A stretch of 64,000 nucleotides of DNA from Metarhizium brunneum (Eukaryota > Ascomycota > Sordariomycetes > Hypocreales > Clavicipitaceae). Of the stretch, positions 22,091 to 33,292 are shown in pieces. The stretch's first letter is position 1. Every line of letters begins with the position of its first letter. Below the pieces are notes generated by a model that was not told the DNA's origin, did not search any database, and worked only from the letters and a program-made list of their open reading frames with translations. A program made the translations under genes and the position numbers. The stretch covers positions 1,054,001 to 1,118,000 of the forward strand of contig NC_089427.1 in NCBI RefSeq assembly GCF_013426205.1, in the 5' to 3' direction.

Positions 22091-22768
22091 TTACTGGGTG
22101 AGACCACCAAGGCTGTTTCCGTCAAGGGACTGGAGACTTCCGACAATATCAGTGATGGGCTTGGTAATGCCGCCGGCAGATCCCAAGGGAGATCCCAAGG
22201 GAAGACCCTCACCCAGGCCGCCGATGCCGTCTCGCTTCTGTTTACCGACAAGAGAACCAGCGCCAGCTCCCGGAAAGCCTCCTGGGTGTAGAAGATTCTC
22301 CGCGATGCCGGTGGGATCAAGGTTCTGTCCAATGGGGACTTTGTCCGTGATGCCATTGGGAGAGCCAACAGTGCCATCCCTCTTCTGTCCGGCAAGAGCT
22401 TCGTCTGTGACACCGGCAATGTCAGCGCCCTCGGTGAGACCGGTTACAATGCCAGCAACGTCATCAGCGACTTCTCTCTTGCCGACCCCAGGGGCAGCCT
22501 TGGTAACGTGGCTGGCGGCACCAGCGAGCCCGCCATCACCGCCTTCGATAGGGACATCCTGGATAAGGCCATCAAGCAAGCTTCTGGTGGCATCCCTCTT
22601 TACACCATCGGAAAGACCACCTTGCTCGGGGTCTACAACGACGGGAAGGCTCGGGTTGGCGTCAGGACGATGTTCGGCGCCATTGGTCAAGCTACCGGCG
22701 TTGGTGGGCGCAGCAAACGAGGTGCCATAGAGGCAGGTGAGGAGAGCAAGGCAGACTGAGGAGTGCAT
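22091..22768 (-). CDS. Small secreted protein with four Kex2-type Lys-Arg sites
   Basis: A single exon encodes 225 residues. The start is the first ATG; frame upstream of it begins only with TTG. Residues 1-19 form a clear signal peptide (hydrophobic core CLALLTCLYG, likely cleaved after SFA). The rest has no cysteine and almost no aromatic residues, and is rich in Gly, Asp, Leu and Ile. Lys-Arg pairs occur at 57-58, 97-98, 129-130 and 178-179, and would cut the chain into five pieces of about 30-50 residues. Two pieces begin with Asp-Gly after QKR, and VPI and GIT words recur, so the pieces look like highly diverged repeats. Kex2-processed repeat proteins are known in fungi as sources of surface or secreted peptides. 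No specific known product is recognisable. It could also be a plain disordered wall-associated protein. Confidence 0.75.
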   Translation of the reverse strand: MHSSVCLALLTCLYGTSFAAPTNAGSLTNGAEHRPDANPSLPVVVDPEQGGLSDGVKRDATRSLLDGLIQDVPIEGGDGGLAGAASHVTKAAPGVGKREVADDVAGIVTGLTEGADIAGVTDEALAGQKRDGTVGSPNGITDKVPIGQNLDPTGIAENLLHPGGFPGAGAGSLVGKQKRDGIGGLGEGLPLGSPLGSAGGITKPITDIVGSLQSLDGNSLGGLTQ

Positions 22769-24505
22769 TTTTAAATCGTGGCGAGTGAGTGTGTAAACGA
22801 CTGTGTGGCAAAAAAAATATAACAAGGTAAATAAGGTGAATGAATGGCTTGCCGAAGCTGTGGAATTACAACAACAAACTGGAGGATGCCTTTGCCCGTC
22901 GCAACAGCGCGATCAACATGTTTTTATAATCCGATAAAAGGGGGCTTGCATGTGCTCGATGGTGCCATGATCAGCCAAATTGGATGCTAGACATTGCAAC
23001 AGAGATGCTGGCTTGTGGTATCTCTTCTGGGAGAGATCGACAACAAAGCCTAGCTCGTCGACTGGTGTTTCTAGAGAGTGATACTCGGTATAGAAATGTC
23101 TCAACGACAAAGGACAAGCGGGATAAGGACAAGCAACGGTAGCACCATGTTGGCCACTAGCAGTGCCCGTGCCCGAGCGCATCTCGTCATGAGTGCCGGA
23201 TTATGGAGTAGCTTCATTAAGTCGTGTTGATCTACTCGGTAGCCTCCCTCACATCAAATGGTACATGATGCAGGCACGTCTTCCACCTGCCTTGACTCCC
23301 TTGACACAGATGTCGACAAATAAAAAACCAGTGATACAGGTGCCGTTGGATATGGTGTATGCCAAGACTCCCCATGTCAATTTCCTTCTCGGATGGCAAA
23401 CATCATCTGCCGCCCCGTCACCAACAGTTTTCAATTACTACCATTATAGTGCTCTCTCCGTAAAGATGGCCATTGTTCAGAAAGAGGCGCTAGCATGAGG
23501 GAAAGTGAATCAGGGAGAAAGTAGTAGTAGTACTAGTACAACGTCGTCTGAGACATTGTGTGGGAGCTCACTTGTGTGGGTTAGATGAGCATGAATCCCC
23601 GTCAAGCCACGATGTCATTCTGGGGGAGGGCCTACGGAGTAGTCTCGGGGGATTTGCACTGGTGTATTTTTGGAGAGATTGTGGCTCAAGACTAGACTGT
23701 GTGTATTCCCCCTGCGTTTTGTCTTCTTTATATTGTAATGGTGATTTTAGCGCCAGGCGTGAAATGACGATGCACGACATCATTGCACCGCGACGGAGTC
23801 CATGCATTTGGTTTCCAATGTTGAGGAAACAACTGAAGTGGCATCCGCGACGCTATGACACGACTTTTTACATCATTTCTCAGCTTCCAAGGACAGAGAG
23901 CGATGCGCGTGCAGAAGGGCGCTGACCGACCGACCGCGGCACAACGAGACGGAGGGTGCATTTGCAAGGGGGGAGGGATTGTGAAATGTGATTGAGACTG
24001 TTTCGAGGCCGCGAGGCCGGGTTGTGATTGAAACACGGGAGCTCTGTGATGCTGCTTTTGGAGTTTCCTGCTCAGCCCGTTGCCAACACACGACTTACAC
24101 GCACAAGATGGCTCACGTTTCAAGTCGGCTGTCATTTACCACGAGTAACTACGTGTTCTACGTATCCTAAGAATTTGTACAAGTCGTCCGTCATCTCTTC
24201 CATCACGCGCCAGCAAGACGTCAGACGTACCGCTTCAAATGGCAGCCTGGGAAATAGTCCTCTGGCGGCTTCATCGCTTCCCAGCTCCGAAACACCGGAC
24301 GATGCACACCACGGCATCCGAGTTGGCCAATAGACGTGCGGGACGGGAAAGCCGACCACGGCGAACGGGTGTATCCTGAGCCATGCGCAATGCAGCCGAG
24401 CAGCCCGGCCTCACACACAGATCAAGAGCAGCAAGCAGGATAGACTACGCCCGCCACCGCGAGCAGATGGTCGGCTTCCGCTCGCGACGGCCAAAAGAAA
24501 CCGCC
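22769..24505. other. Intergenic
   Basis: I see no gene. It presumably contains the promoters of the divergent secreted-protein and 2EXR genes. One TACGGAGTA copy starts at 23633, and a short GTA-repeat run lies at 23521-23541. Confidence 0.6.
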
Positions 24506-25081
24506 ATGGCCAGCAGCACCTCCTCGCCGCAGTGCCATTGCCCCTTGCTCAGCCTGCCCCTCGAGCTCCGTCTCCAGATCTACACGCTCCTCCTCCTGCT
24601 GCCGCCGTACTCGCGGCACAGCACTCACCCGGCGCTCATCCACGCAGCCATCCTCGGCACCTCTCGCCAGATCCACGCCGAGGCCTGGCCGCTCCTCTAC
24701 ACCAAAAACACCTTCCTCGCGCACCCGTCCCTCCTGACGTCCTTTCCCCGCCTGCGGGAGGACTACCCCCCCGTCCGAGAGGCGGCGGCCGTCTCGAGGA
24801 TCCGCCGGTTCCGCCTCGTCGTCCGGCTGGACTGCGACGTGCTGTTCTCCAGGGAGGCCGCGGCCGGGGCCCTCTCCCACATGGACGAGGTGGTCGTTGA
24901 CGTGTCGCAGGCGGTGTTCCTGGGCGCCGGCCGCGAGAACCTGCGCGTTCTGGAGGGCGTGAGGGGCGTCGGGAGGGCCGTGATCCGGGGGAGCACGACG
25001 GGCTTCGAGAGGTACGTCGACTGGCTGACGGGGGTGATGGAGGCTGAGAAGGGGCACGTTGCCGAGTACGTAGATGGGTGA
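24506..25081 (+). CDS. 2EXR / F-box-like fungal protein
   Basis: A single exon of 191 residues from the ATG at 24506, which has a strong context (CCGCCATGGCC). In-frame ATGs at 24383 and 24467 would give longer forms, but the added residues look non-coding. The N-terminal third carries the pattern LLSLPLELRLQIYTLLL, a tract LIHAAILGTSRQIHAEAWPLLY and a stretch with NTFLAHPSLLTSF. This is the usual layout of the large fungal 2EXR family, which resembles an F-box at the LPLELR segment. The remainder (FRLVVRLDCD, VVVDVSQAVFLGAGRENLRVLEGVRGV, STTGFERYVDWL) also fits that family. Function in the family is generally unknown. Base composition is very GC-rich compared with its flanks. Confidence 0.85.
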   Translation: MASSTSSPQCHCPLLSLPLELRLQIYTLLLLLPPYSRHSTHPALIHAAILGTSRQIHAEAWPLLYTKNTFLAHPSLLTSFPRLREDYPPVREAAAVSRIRRFRLVVRLDCDVLFSREAAAGALSHMDEVVVDVSQAVFLGAGRENLRVLEGVRGVGRAVIRGSTTGFERYVDWLTGVMEAEKGHVAEYVDG

Positions 25082-28000
25082 CGGGGACGTGTATACATCT
25101 ATACATCCATGTATACATGTCGGCAGCAGAGACTACAAGGCACGGCGGTGGGAAAACAAATCACGCAATATTTACTCCAACAAGTCGTCCGGTTAGACGG
25201 CGTGTTCGACACAGCGCCCTGTCCGCGTGGAGAGGATAAACCTGTTGGAACAATAACACCACGGGTGAATGCTGATGAAACGACGAGAAATATTAAGTTT
25301 CATTTTGTTGTATATCTCTTGTTGCAGGACCCGCGAACCGGCGTATCAATAGGTAGCCTTGCCCCGGAGACTGCCATGCGCCGCGCCTAGAAGCCGCCTT
25401 TACACAAAGGGGATATAAAAAGAAAGAAGAAAAGCCCCCAGGCATGAGCGAGTGACAAAGCCGGCGGTCACGCAACGAAGCGACGCTGCAAGCGGGCGAC
25501 GAACGCTCTGCTCGCAGGGCAAGTCAAGCACTGATAAACCACGATGCCAATGGCGACGGCGACGAAAACACTAGCATTCTCCGATCAGGCGGCTACTATG
25601 TGATTGCGCCAGCCGTGGGCCGACACGTTTTGTGTCTGCGGCACTGCGGCGGCGCGAGCATCGGGACGAAACGTGAAAGAAAACATGGGCCTATAAAACG
25701 AACCTGTTAGCAGGGGCTTTCAAACATCATGGAACAAGGCGGGTTTGCTTTGGAACAGATGGGTTTTGACAACCACGTCAAGACAAGATGGTCAGATATG
25801 GCTGGCGGCAACGAGTGGTTGCCAAGCCGCGTCCGAGAGGATCATCCCGCGGCTTTTTGAGAAAATAGGTCGACGGCGAGAATAATGTCCATTGTGATGG
25901 CCGAGACGAATCTGCAGATGACTTTGTTTCCATCTTGGCAAGACGTGGCGTCGGGATTCAACCCTGGGCAGATACGTACACGGTACGGGATTCTAAAAGT
26001 CTGTTAGATGTCGTGAGAAATAATTGCTTAGAGTTGACAACATAGACGGAGAGACGGAAGAAGGACGTAGGGGTAGATATAGCTTGAGGAGAGGCAGGAC
26101 AATAGGCGGCAGTAATCACTGACGCCCTAGTATCGTGGCAATGGCCATTGTCGCCAAAGGGGATATGGGTCGGTGCGAAAGGGGTCTGAAAGGACGTTGG
26201 AGTCTGGTTTATTTGACTTACCGGCAGGGCAGTGCACATGTGGACTGGACGTAGAACCAGCTACATCCATCGGTGTGCTGCTGTCTATACAGCTATTTGG
26301 GTCCCCCAAACATGACGACTAGTACAAGGGCCACAACAAAAGTAGGTATCCCAACAAAAACAAGGCATGCGACCTGTCGACATCTCGTATCCCACTTGCG
26401 AGGGTTCAAGGAGCACTCCTTAGGAGCCTTGGCGCCCGCCGTCTCCGCGCCGTTGTTTGCCGTGGGACTGCTCATCGTCGTCGAGTTTGTCCAGTCTGTG
26501 AATGGGGATGAGAGCAAATCCTACTTCCGGGTCAGCCACATGGCTATATACACAACCGCAACAATGGAAAGACCAGTGACCCGGCGCAATAAAGAAATCC
26601 TTTGAGGCGTCTCACACAAAGGGGAGAGATAATGTACCTTGAAAAAAACGGGTATCGCCGCTTCCAAAAAAAGAAAGAAAGAAAACGCAAGAGACAAAGC
26701 GCCAGGCTACGATGCGTCGCGGCTCACGAAATTGCGTACATGAGGTATATCGAAAAACAGACAAGCATGAGAATCCCCGTGCTGATTAGAGACGTCCCGA
26801 CCGCGTAGTCGAGCGGTTCGAAATGGGGGAGCAGCTGGCGCAGACCCATGGTTGCATTCTTCAGCCCGCGTAGCAAGCTTCACTGCACCAGGCACCCGTG
26901 TATTTATGTCCAAGACGCCTGGCCGTCGAGTAGCAGAATGGCAGCGGCGGCGACTTGGTTCATGGGCACGCGGCGTGAGGCGCGTGGACGCCGGTGAAAC
27001 GGGGACGGACAAAGAGCCCATTGTGCCGTCGGGGGCGCGTAAAGATGCTTTTTTTGGAATCTCTTCAATCGTCACCAAAATTACTCACTAGCGAGTCCTC
27101 AAACGCACAAAAAGCCACCAGTTGACGTTTGATCCGGGACACCCAGGCGGGCCGGGTGTGAATGTCTGACGAGTCAAGTGTCTCTTTCGAGGAATCTCGA
27201 CGCATTGTGTTGGGGTCGAGGGGGTGCTGGCAGTCCCGTGAAGATGCTTCATTCTATTCATCGCCCGGCCATGTGTTCCCTACACAATCCGACCGAGCGC
27301 GTGACTGTAACTTGCTCGTCTCGCAACACCACGCCGAGCCGTCTCGGGGGGACCACGATGTGCCGGCCACAATGGCATGAGACGTCCGGCCTACGTTTTG
27401 TCTTGCCGGCCATGCACACGCACATGCGGCGCCGACTCACTGGCCCTTTGGCAAGTCCTTGCACCTGGCTCTCCGATGCAAAAGGAAGACGACTAGTCGA
27501 AGAAGAAGACATCTAGGTTGCTGAATTTCTCCGCAGGTCGCTCGACGTCGTCGCGGAAGACGGCCGTGCGTAGGGCCATGGTGAACGAACAACGACTTCA
27601 GAGCCGACGACCAGCACCTCACACCCAAGTCAGCGGGTGTTGCTGATTTGCCATAACACAGAACCACATCACGGCGAAAAGGCACACAAGACCCCAAGCC
27701 CAGACAACCCAGCTTGCCCAAAGCCGATCCAAAACACCAAACACAAGGGCCACGATGCAACAGATGCAAACAAAGCCCAACAAGCACGGACAAATGCCCC
27801 AAGGGCAAGACAGCAACGCCAGCTCGTCAAAACAGCCAAGACGTAAAGCACTGTCCACACACACAAATCACCAGGCCAGAGGCAAAAGACGCACAAGACG
27901 TAAAAGAACATCTAGTCTATCCTGTATCATCTAGCAAAGAGCGCGGGCTCCCCGCCCCCTTCCCTCTTTTTATCTAACCCATGCAAACTAGCCGACATCC

Positions 28001-28391
28001 AGAAAGAATCCGCACCAGCATCATCTCTCCAGTGCGCAGCTAGCAAAAACGTCCCTGATTTCCTCGCTCCGCCTGTCCAACATATCCGTCGACATAGGAG
28101 ATGCCAAAAAAGAAAAGAAGAAGAAAACTACACAAAAAACAAGAATTGTGCTTGAAAGCTGGTGAAATTAAAAAAACGCAAGATGCGCCACGATGCCTGT
28201 GCTCCGCCCAAACGCCTCGGCTGATGCAATGCCGATCAAATACTTTCCCCGTAGGGAACTCGCACTCGACACCCGTTTCGAGTCTGCCAGAAAGAAGAAA
28301 AAAACTCAAGCGAGTTATTTTTCTCAAGTCCACCCGGTGCTGACGCCCAAGTAAACAGCTAGCTATGCCTGTTTTTGTATTTTTTGTCTTT
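25082..28391. other. Mostly gene-free interval
   Basis: Only a weak candidate (26293-26475, minus strand) stands out in these 3.3 kb. Other frames are short or low-complexity, such as the Cys/Leu-rich minus-strand frames at 27437-27911. The last roughly 400 bases lie beyond the carrier gene's stop and are likely its 3' region. Confidence 0.5.
26293..26475 (-). CDS. Possible 60-residue single-span membrane protein
   Basis: The frame starts at ATG 26475 (an upstream in-frame ATG exists at 26517) and ends in TAG. The predicted protein has a hydrophilic N-terminus (MSSPTANNGAETAGAKAPKE), a basic segment NPRKWDTRCRQ, and then a strong membrane span of about 22 residues (VACLVFVGIPTFVVALVLVV) near the end. 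That layout, with positive charges just before the helix, is typical of a tail-anchored or small single-span protein. I do not recognise a family. The frame could still be chance, and no intron is needed to explain it. Confidence 0.35.
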   Translation of the reverse strand: MSSPTANNGAETAGAKAPKECSLNPRKWDTRCRQVACLVFVGIPTFVVALVLVVMFGGPK

Positions 28392-30663
28392 TTACTGAGC
28401 TGCGCCGCCGCCACCGCCCATCACCTTGGGCAACGACTTCCAGCGGTTCGCATCGGGAATCTTGGACCGGCCAAAGTCCTCGTCCAGATCCAGGATAATC
28501 TTGAGGGCGTTGCGGCTACGGGCAAACGGCGACGCGTCGAGGGCGCGGCCCTTGGTCACGGCGGACACGACGTCGCCCACGCCAGCCATCGTCTCCTCCT
28601 TCTTGCCGCCGGGCATGGGCAGCAGCGTCTGCAGGACTTCGTAGGCGGCGAGGGTGAAGCCGAACTGGGGCGACGACCGGAAGATGCGAGCCGGGCCGCC
28701 CTTGAAGAAGGCCGTGAAGCCCTCCTCCTTCCAGATGGTCGACGCGGCGTGCCGGAGACCCGTGTACGACGCCTCGCCCTTGCGGGCCTCCACCTGCAGG
28801 CGCGTCTTGATGACGTCGCACGGCGTGGTGAGGTAGGCCGCCGGCATGCCGGCAATGGCGCCCGCCGTCAGGAGCTGCAGGACGCCCAGCTTGTTGGCCG
28901 GTGTCTCGCCGAAAAAGTCCTTCTTCAGGTGGCTGTACGTGGGGAAGTAGATGGCTGAAAAGGGAACGTCGCGCAGCAGACACGCCGATGCGCCCTTGTA
29001 CAGGCCGACCAGACCCAGGTTGCGTACAATCCACATGGCCGATCGCTTGGGCGTGCCTTCGACAGACTTGGCAACCTCGCCCTGTACTTGCAGTCGAATC
29101 TTGACAATCTCGAGGGGGTTGGTGAAAACCTAGGACAATATTAGCTTTGTTATTATTATCGTTTATTTATTTTTTGGCCGAAACCACTTCGTGCTTCAGG
29201 GGATGTGGAAAACTTACAACTTGGCATCCACCAGCACTAGCACCAGCCAAAATCTCAGCACTCAGGGAAATACGGCCCTGCTTGTCTGTGAAATGACGCC
29301 GCACAAGATCGTTGACAGTCAGCTTGATAGCCTTCTCGGGAGCAACGCCGACAAGCTGCGGCAAAACACCCGAGTACAAGCCGCGGATACCCTCATTGCG
29401 AAACACCTTTTGGAAGCAGTCAATCGAGTTCTTGTACAGCCGCTGGCCAGGCTGTGCGCCACGCTGGTTCTGAAGACGAGTCTTGACCAAGTCAATCGGG
29501 TACACCATGAAAGCACCAAAGGCACCAGCCACACTGCCCAGCGCAAAGTTGTAGGACGACTCCAGAATGCCATGGAAGATGGAGGCCTTTTTGGTCACGG
29601 GGACGGCCGACTCATCCACGTCGTACATGGGACTTCTCCACGAGGGGTCGAGGACCTTGGCAAAGTCTCTCAAGCCCAGGCGACCCGAGGGCTCGTCAAG
29701 ACTGGCAAAGTGGAAGAGGATATCGGCCTCCATGGGCGTAAAGAGAGAGAAGCGTGTAACCTTGGACGCCGCGTTGACAAACTCGGCACGGGTGATTTTG
29801 CCGTCTGAGCTCCTCGAGATGGCCCGTCGCACAATGAGCTCGACGAGATCCATCTCCTTGATCATGTTCTGGAAGGCGCGAACGTTGGCGTAGGAGATCT
29901 TGCTGCCCGTAGTAATGTTGCAAAGGGTGTGCAGATTGGCGAGGAGGTGGTCGGAAAGCTTGTGCTTGGAGGTCTCGAGAATGATGCGCGCAAACTCCTC
30001 GGGCTCAATGTAACCGTCGCCGTCCCTGTCAAGCAGCTGGAAAGCTTGCCGGATGCGCTCGCCCTGGAGACCGCGCAGCATTTGTGAAAACTGAGGGTAG
30101 CTCAGGTTGTGGCGCTTCTTCTTGCTGCCAATGTACAGCTTCGCCCACTCGCAGTCCCAGTCAAAGGGGATGTTGTCGGGGCCCTTGTTGAGCTCGTAGA
30201 GTCTGCGGAAGTCGTCGTACTTGACGTCGCCGGTGCGGTCAACATCAAAGAGGCGGAATGCGATTTCGTACTCGGCGTCGGGCTTCATGAGGAGGTTCTC
30301 AAAGACGCCCCAGTCCGCCAGACTCAGACGTCCACGGTCCTTGTTGTCTGCGACGCGGAAGAGAATTGAATACTGGTCTCTTTTGATTTTGTGCTGTACC
30401 AAAGCTTCGTGTCAGCAAACCCGGCCAATGGCGTAGAGACAAGCTTCCTCGGTACTCACATAGTCCTCCGTCACTGGCGCAATAGCGTTGGTGAACTCCT
30501 CGGGCCCCATGTACAGTTCGCCGGTCTCGGGGTCCTTGGCGGCATGGGCATTGAAGCGCGCCTTGCTCTGCGCCGACAACTGGTGCGAGGGATCTTCGGG
30601 AGCACCGCTGCCCTTTAGGGTCTCCTTGACAGCCTCCTTCACTAGAGTGGAGGGACTCGACAT
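28392..30663 (-). CDS. AGC1: Mitochondrial aspartate/glutamate carrier with EF-hands (Agc1-type)
   Basis: Three exons (30663-30460, 30393-29218, 29129-28392, minus strand), all phase 0, give 705 residues. The N-terminal half holds EF-hand-like segments: [14 protein letters not shown] (83-96), [12 protein letters not shown] (118-129) and a canonical [12 protein letters not shown] (190-201), plus a fourth pattern ([12 protein letters not shown]). The C-terminal half is a three-repeat mitochondrial carrier with [20 protein letters not shown] and [10 protein letters not shown] signatures. This architecture is that of aralar/citrin: inner-membrane exchange of mitochondrial aspartate for cytosolic glutamate plus a proton, feeding the malate-aspartate shuttle. 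It is unlike yeast Agc1, whose N-terminus lacks clear calcium loops, so calcium control is plausible here. The C-terminal tail ends in a Gly-rich GGGGGAA stretch. Confidence 0.97.
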
Positions 30664-33292
30664 GGTGAAGTATTAAAATTTGTATGTTTGTTGTATATAT
30701 TCGAGAACCACAAGCCAAACAAAAACAAGCATCCGCTTCGGCCGAGGATGTATCGCAGATCGCGGCCGTTGGGGAGGAGGACGGGCCAAAAAAAAAAAAA
30801 AGACGGCGAAAGGGGTAGAGACAGCAAGAGGGCACAGAGGTCCAGTTGGACACCAAAACACTCGGTTTGATCAAACCTCGCCGAGTCACCAGATAACGAG
30901 GTTGCACGAGACAAAACACAAAAGGCGCGCGTGCTTTGCGAAACTAAAAGATCAACGGGCACCCGTTTCGTTTAATCGTCGGCCAAGGGGGGGCTGGCCC
31001 AGTAGTCCTGGTCCAGTAGTGGCCTGTGGTGCCTTGATAGTCTCTGGCTGGTGCGGATTCGGGAGGACACGGGTCACGTCCACAATTCGTTGTTTCCAGA
31101 AACTGGGGCGCTCTGCGGACCCCGAGCTCGTTACGAGAATGGCACAAAAAATAAAAATAAAAAGGTCAAAAGAGACTGGAGGATTCCCAACGCTGCAGGA
31201 AGTCTGTCGTTGACCGAAAAACTCGTGCTGCTGTGCAATGCTGCAGGCCCGAACCGCGACGTCGCAAAACCTGGGGCGACCGAAAAATAAAAAAAAAAGT
31301 TTGCCGTCTTCAGTCTCGCCTCAGCCTGCTTGACTCAATTCGAGATGCGGCGTCGGCGGCCAGACATGACTGGCTAGTCCCTTTAGCAGGACCGCCACCC
31401 GCGATTGGGCCTGCGCTCTCGGCCACAGCGGCAAGCGCCAGGGGGGTTCGCAGACGGCCGTTCCTGCCATCCCACCCCCATTCCCCGGCACCCTGCGTGT
31501 TCCGGGTCAACATTTCTCCAGGCCCGCAAGAGCCGCCGCTTACCTGTATCATACAACGCCGTGGCGGTAGGGCGGTCCGCGGGTTCCATGTGATGCGCAT
31601 TACGGCCGACAATGGGCAGGCCGAGGGTCGGGCACGGAGGACATTCAACCTGCAGCTACTAGTACCTTTGGCTGGCCCTTTGCACCACATGGTTCATCTC
31701 AATTACTTCTTGTATCCGACTAAATCAGGGGCCCTGATGTCCATTTTGTCCCGGTCCCGTCCCGGTGCAGATGCAGATGCAGATGCAGGACCGCGCGACA
31801 AGGTGTGGCCGCCCGCAGCAGCACAGATCAGATAAACTGAAAAAAAAACCCCGAAATAAAAGAACATATAAACAAAGAGCAACCCACCTTGTTGGCCACG
31901 CACCCATCGAGCCACTCATCGTCAAGAATCCCCGCCCTCGCACCTTCATCACACGACGTACTGTACATCCTCCGTCTCAATCAATGCAAAACCTCACCAT
32001 GGCCCAGCTCTCGCGGGCGGTCCCGGTCAACTCTCGGCATGTGCGGCTCCACAACTCCCCCATGGTCCCAATAACTCGGAGATGAGAAACCCCAGCAGCA
32101 TTACTCCGTGGCCCATCTCCACAAGCCCATCAAGGGGGTCACGAGGGCAATACTGCTGCAGGGCGTACTCTGTACACCGACTTTGCGGCGTCATCCGGGC
32201 ATATCCTGCATGTTGGCAGCTGCTCGATGCTATGCTTGCCCGTTCGTCCCGTACCGAGTACTCCGTAGGTTGCTCTGCATGCGCGGCATTTTCCCATCAT
32301 TAAATGTCTGTTATGTATCTAGTAGTACGGCGCTTGACCGAAAGAGTCTACAGTACCCGGTGTCTATGTAGGTAGATGGTTCCCTGCGTTAGTTGTCGTA
32401 GCTCCAGCCCGCGCCAGTCTTTCTTCTCGTATCCTGACATCAAGCCTGTTAAACCTCGTCAGCTCCAGTTGCAGTGTTTTATATCGTGTCAAAATACTTT
32501 GTCATGCCTTTATCGCATCATTCAAGTGACATCTACTCCACAAGAAGTAAAGGCAACTAATAAAACCTACACTGGCACGGCTCATTTAGACCATACATCT
32601 AAACGTGACGTCGTCGCCATCTCGCCCATACCTCACTCACAGCTTCAAGCACATCAATCACATCAGGCAAAACTCGTGCAGCGCAGTATGCCAGCTCATT
32701 AACCTCTACAAACAAATAAATGCCCCTCGCAAAATTAACCATACAAAAATAATGTTCCCTCCACAGACCAGGCATGCATTCCCCCCTGCCCTCAATCCAG
32801 AGTCCGGCAAGCTTTTCATTTCAAACACGCATTATCCCTCTAATGCCTGTTCCGCGCAACGAACAAACAACGAAAAGACGATAAAAAGCAGCACCATCCG
32901 CCAAATGTGCCAAAAATTACTCCGTCGCCCTGATGCGGTATATCCCTGATTAACAATCCAGCCACGTCTAGAAGCAGCCCGCAAACGCCGAAAATGAGTA
33001 AGAGAAGGAAAAAGGGGAAAGCAAAAAAAGATCAAGAGGACGAGAACAACAGGCCGAGGAGTGTGGTGGCCTGCTCTCAGGGATGAAGTTTGTGGAATAA
33101 GTCATGAATCTCGTAATGACAAACAAATCGTAGACGTGGATTTGTTTGTGAAAACCTCCGCATAGGCCGTCTGATTGATCGACCGTTCAGGCGCAGTGTG
33201 TAAAGGCGATTTACATCCGCCAATCTGTGCATAGCTTGCTGGCAAGGTAAGACTATGTGGCGGGGTGATTTGACATGTCACGACATATCAAT
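30664..33292. other. Intergenic between two minus-strand genes
   Basis: I see no gene. The stretch next to 30664 is the promoter of the carrier gene and includes A-rich tracts (about 30787-30801). A GCAGAT repeat lies at about 31767-31787, and a TACTCCGTA copy starts at 32259. The region 32400-33290 probably includes 3' sequence of the cyclin gene. Confidence 0.55.

Noticed and set aside
27437..27911. Cys/Leu/Trp-rich minus-strand frames
   Set aside because: They are mirror images of a CA-rich non-coding strand, and several overlapping frames share the same bias. There is no sign of selection for one frame.
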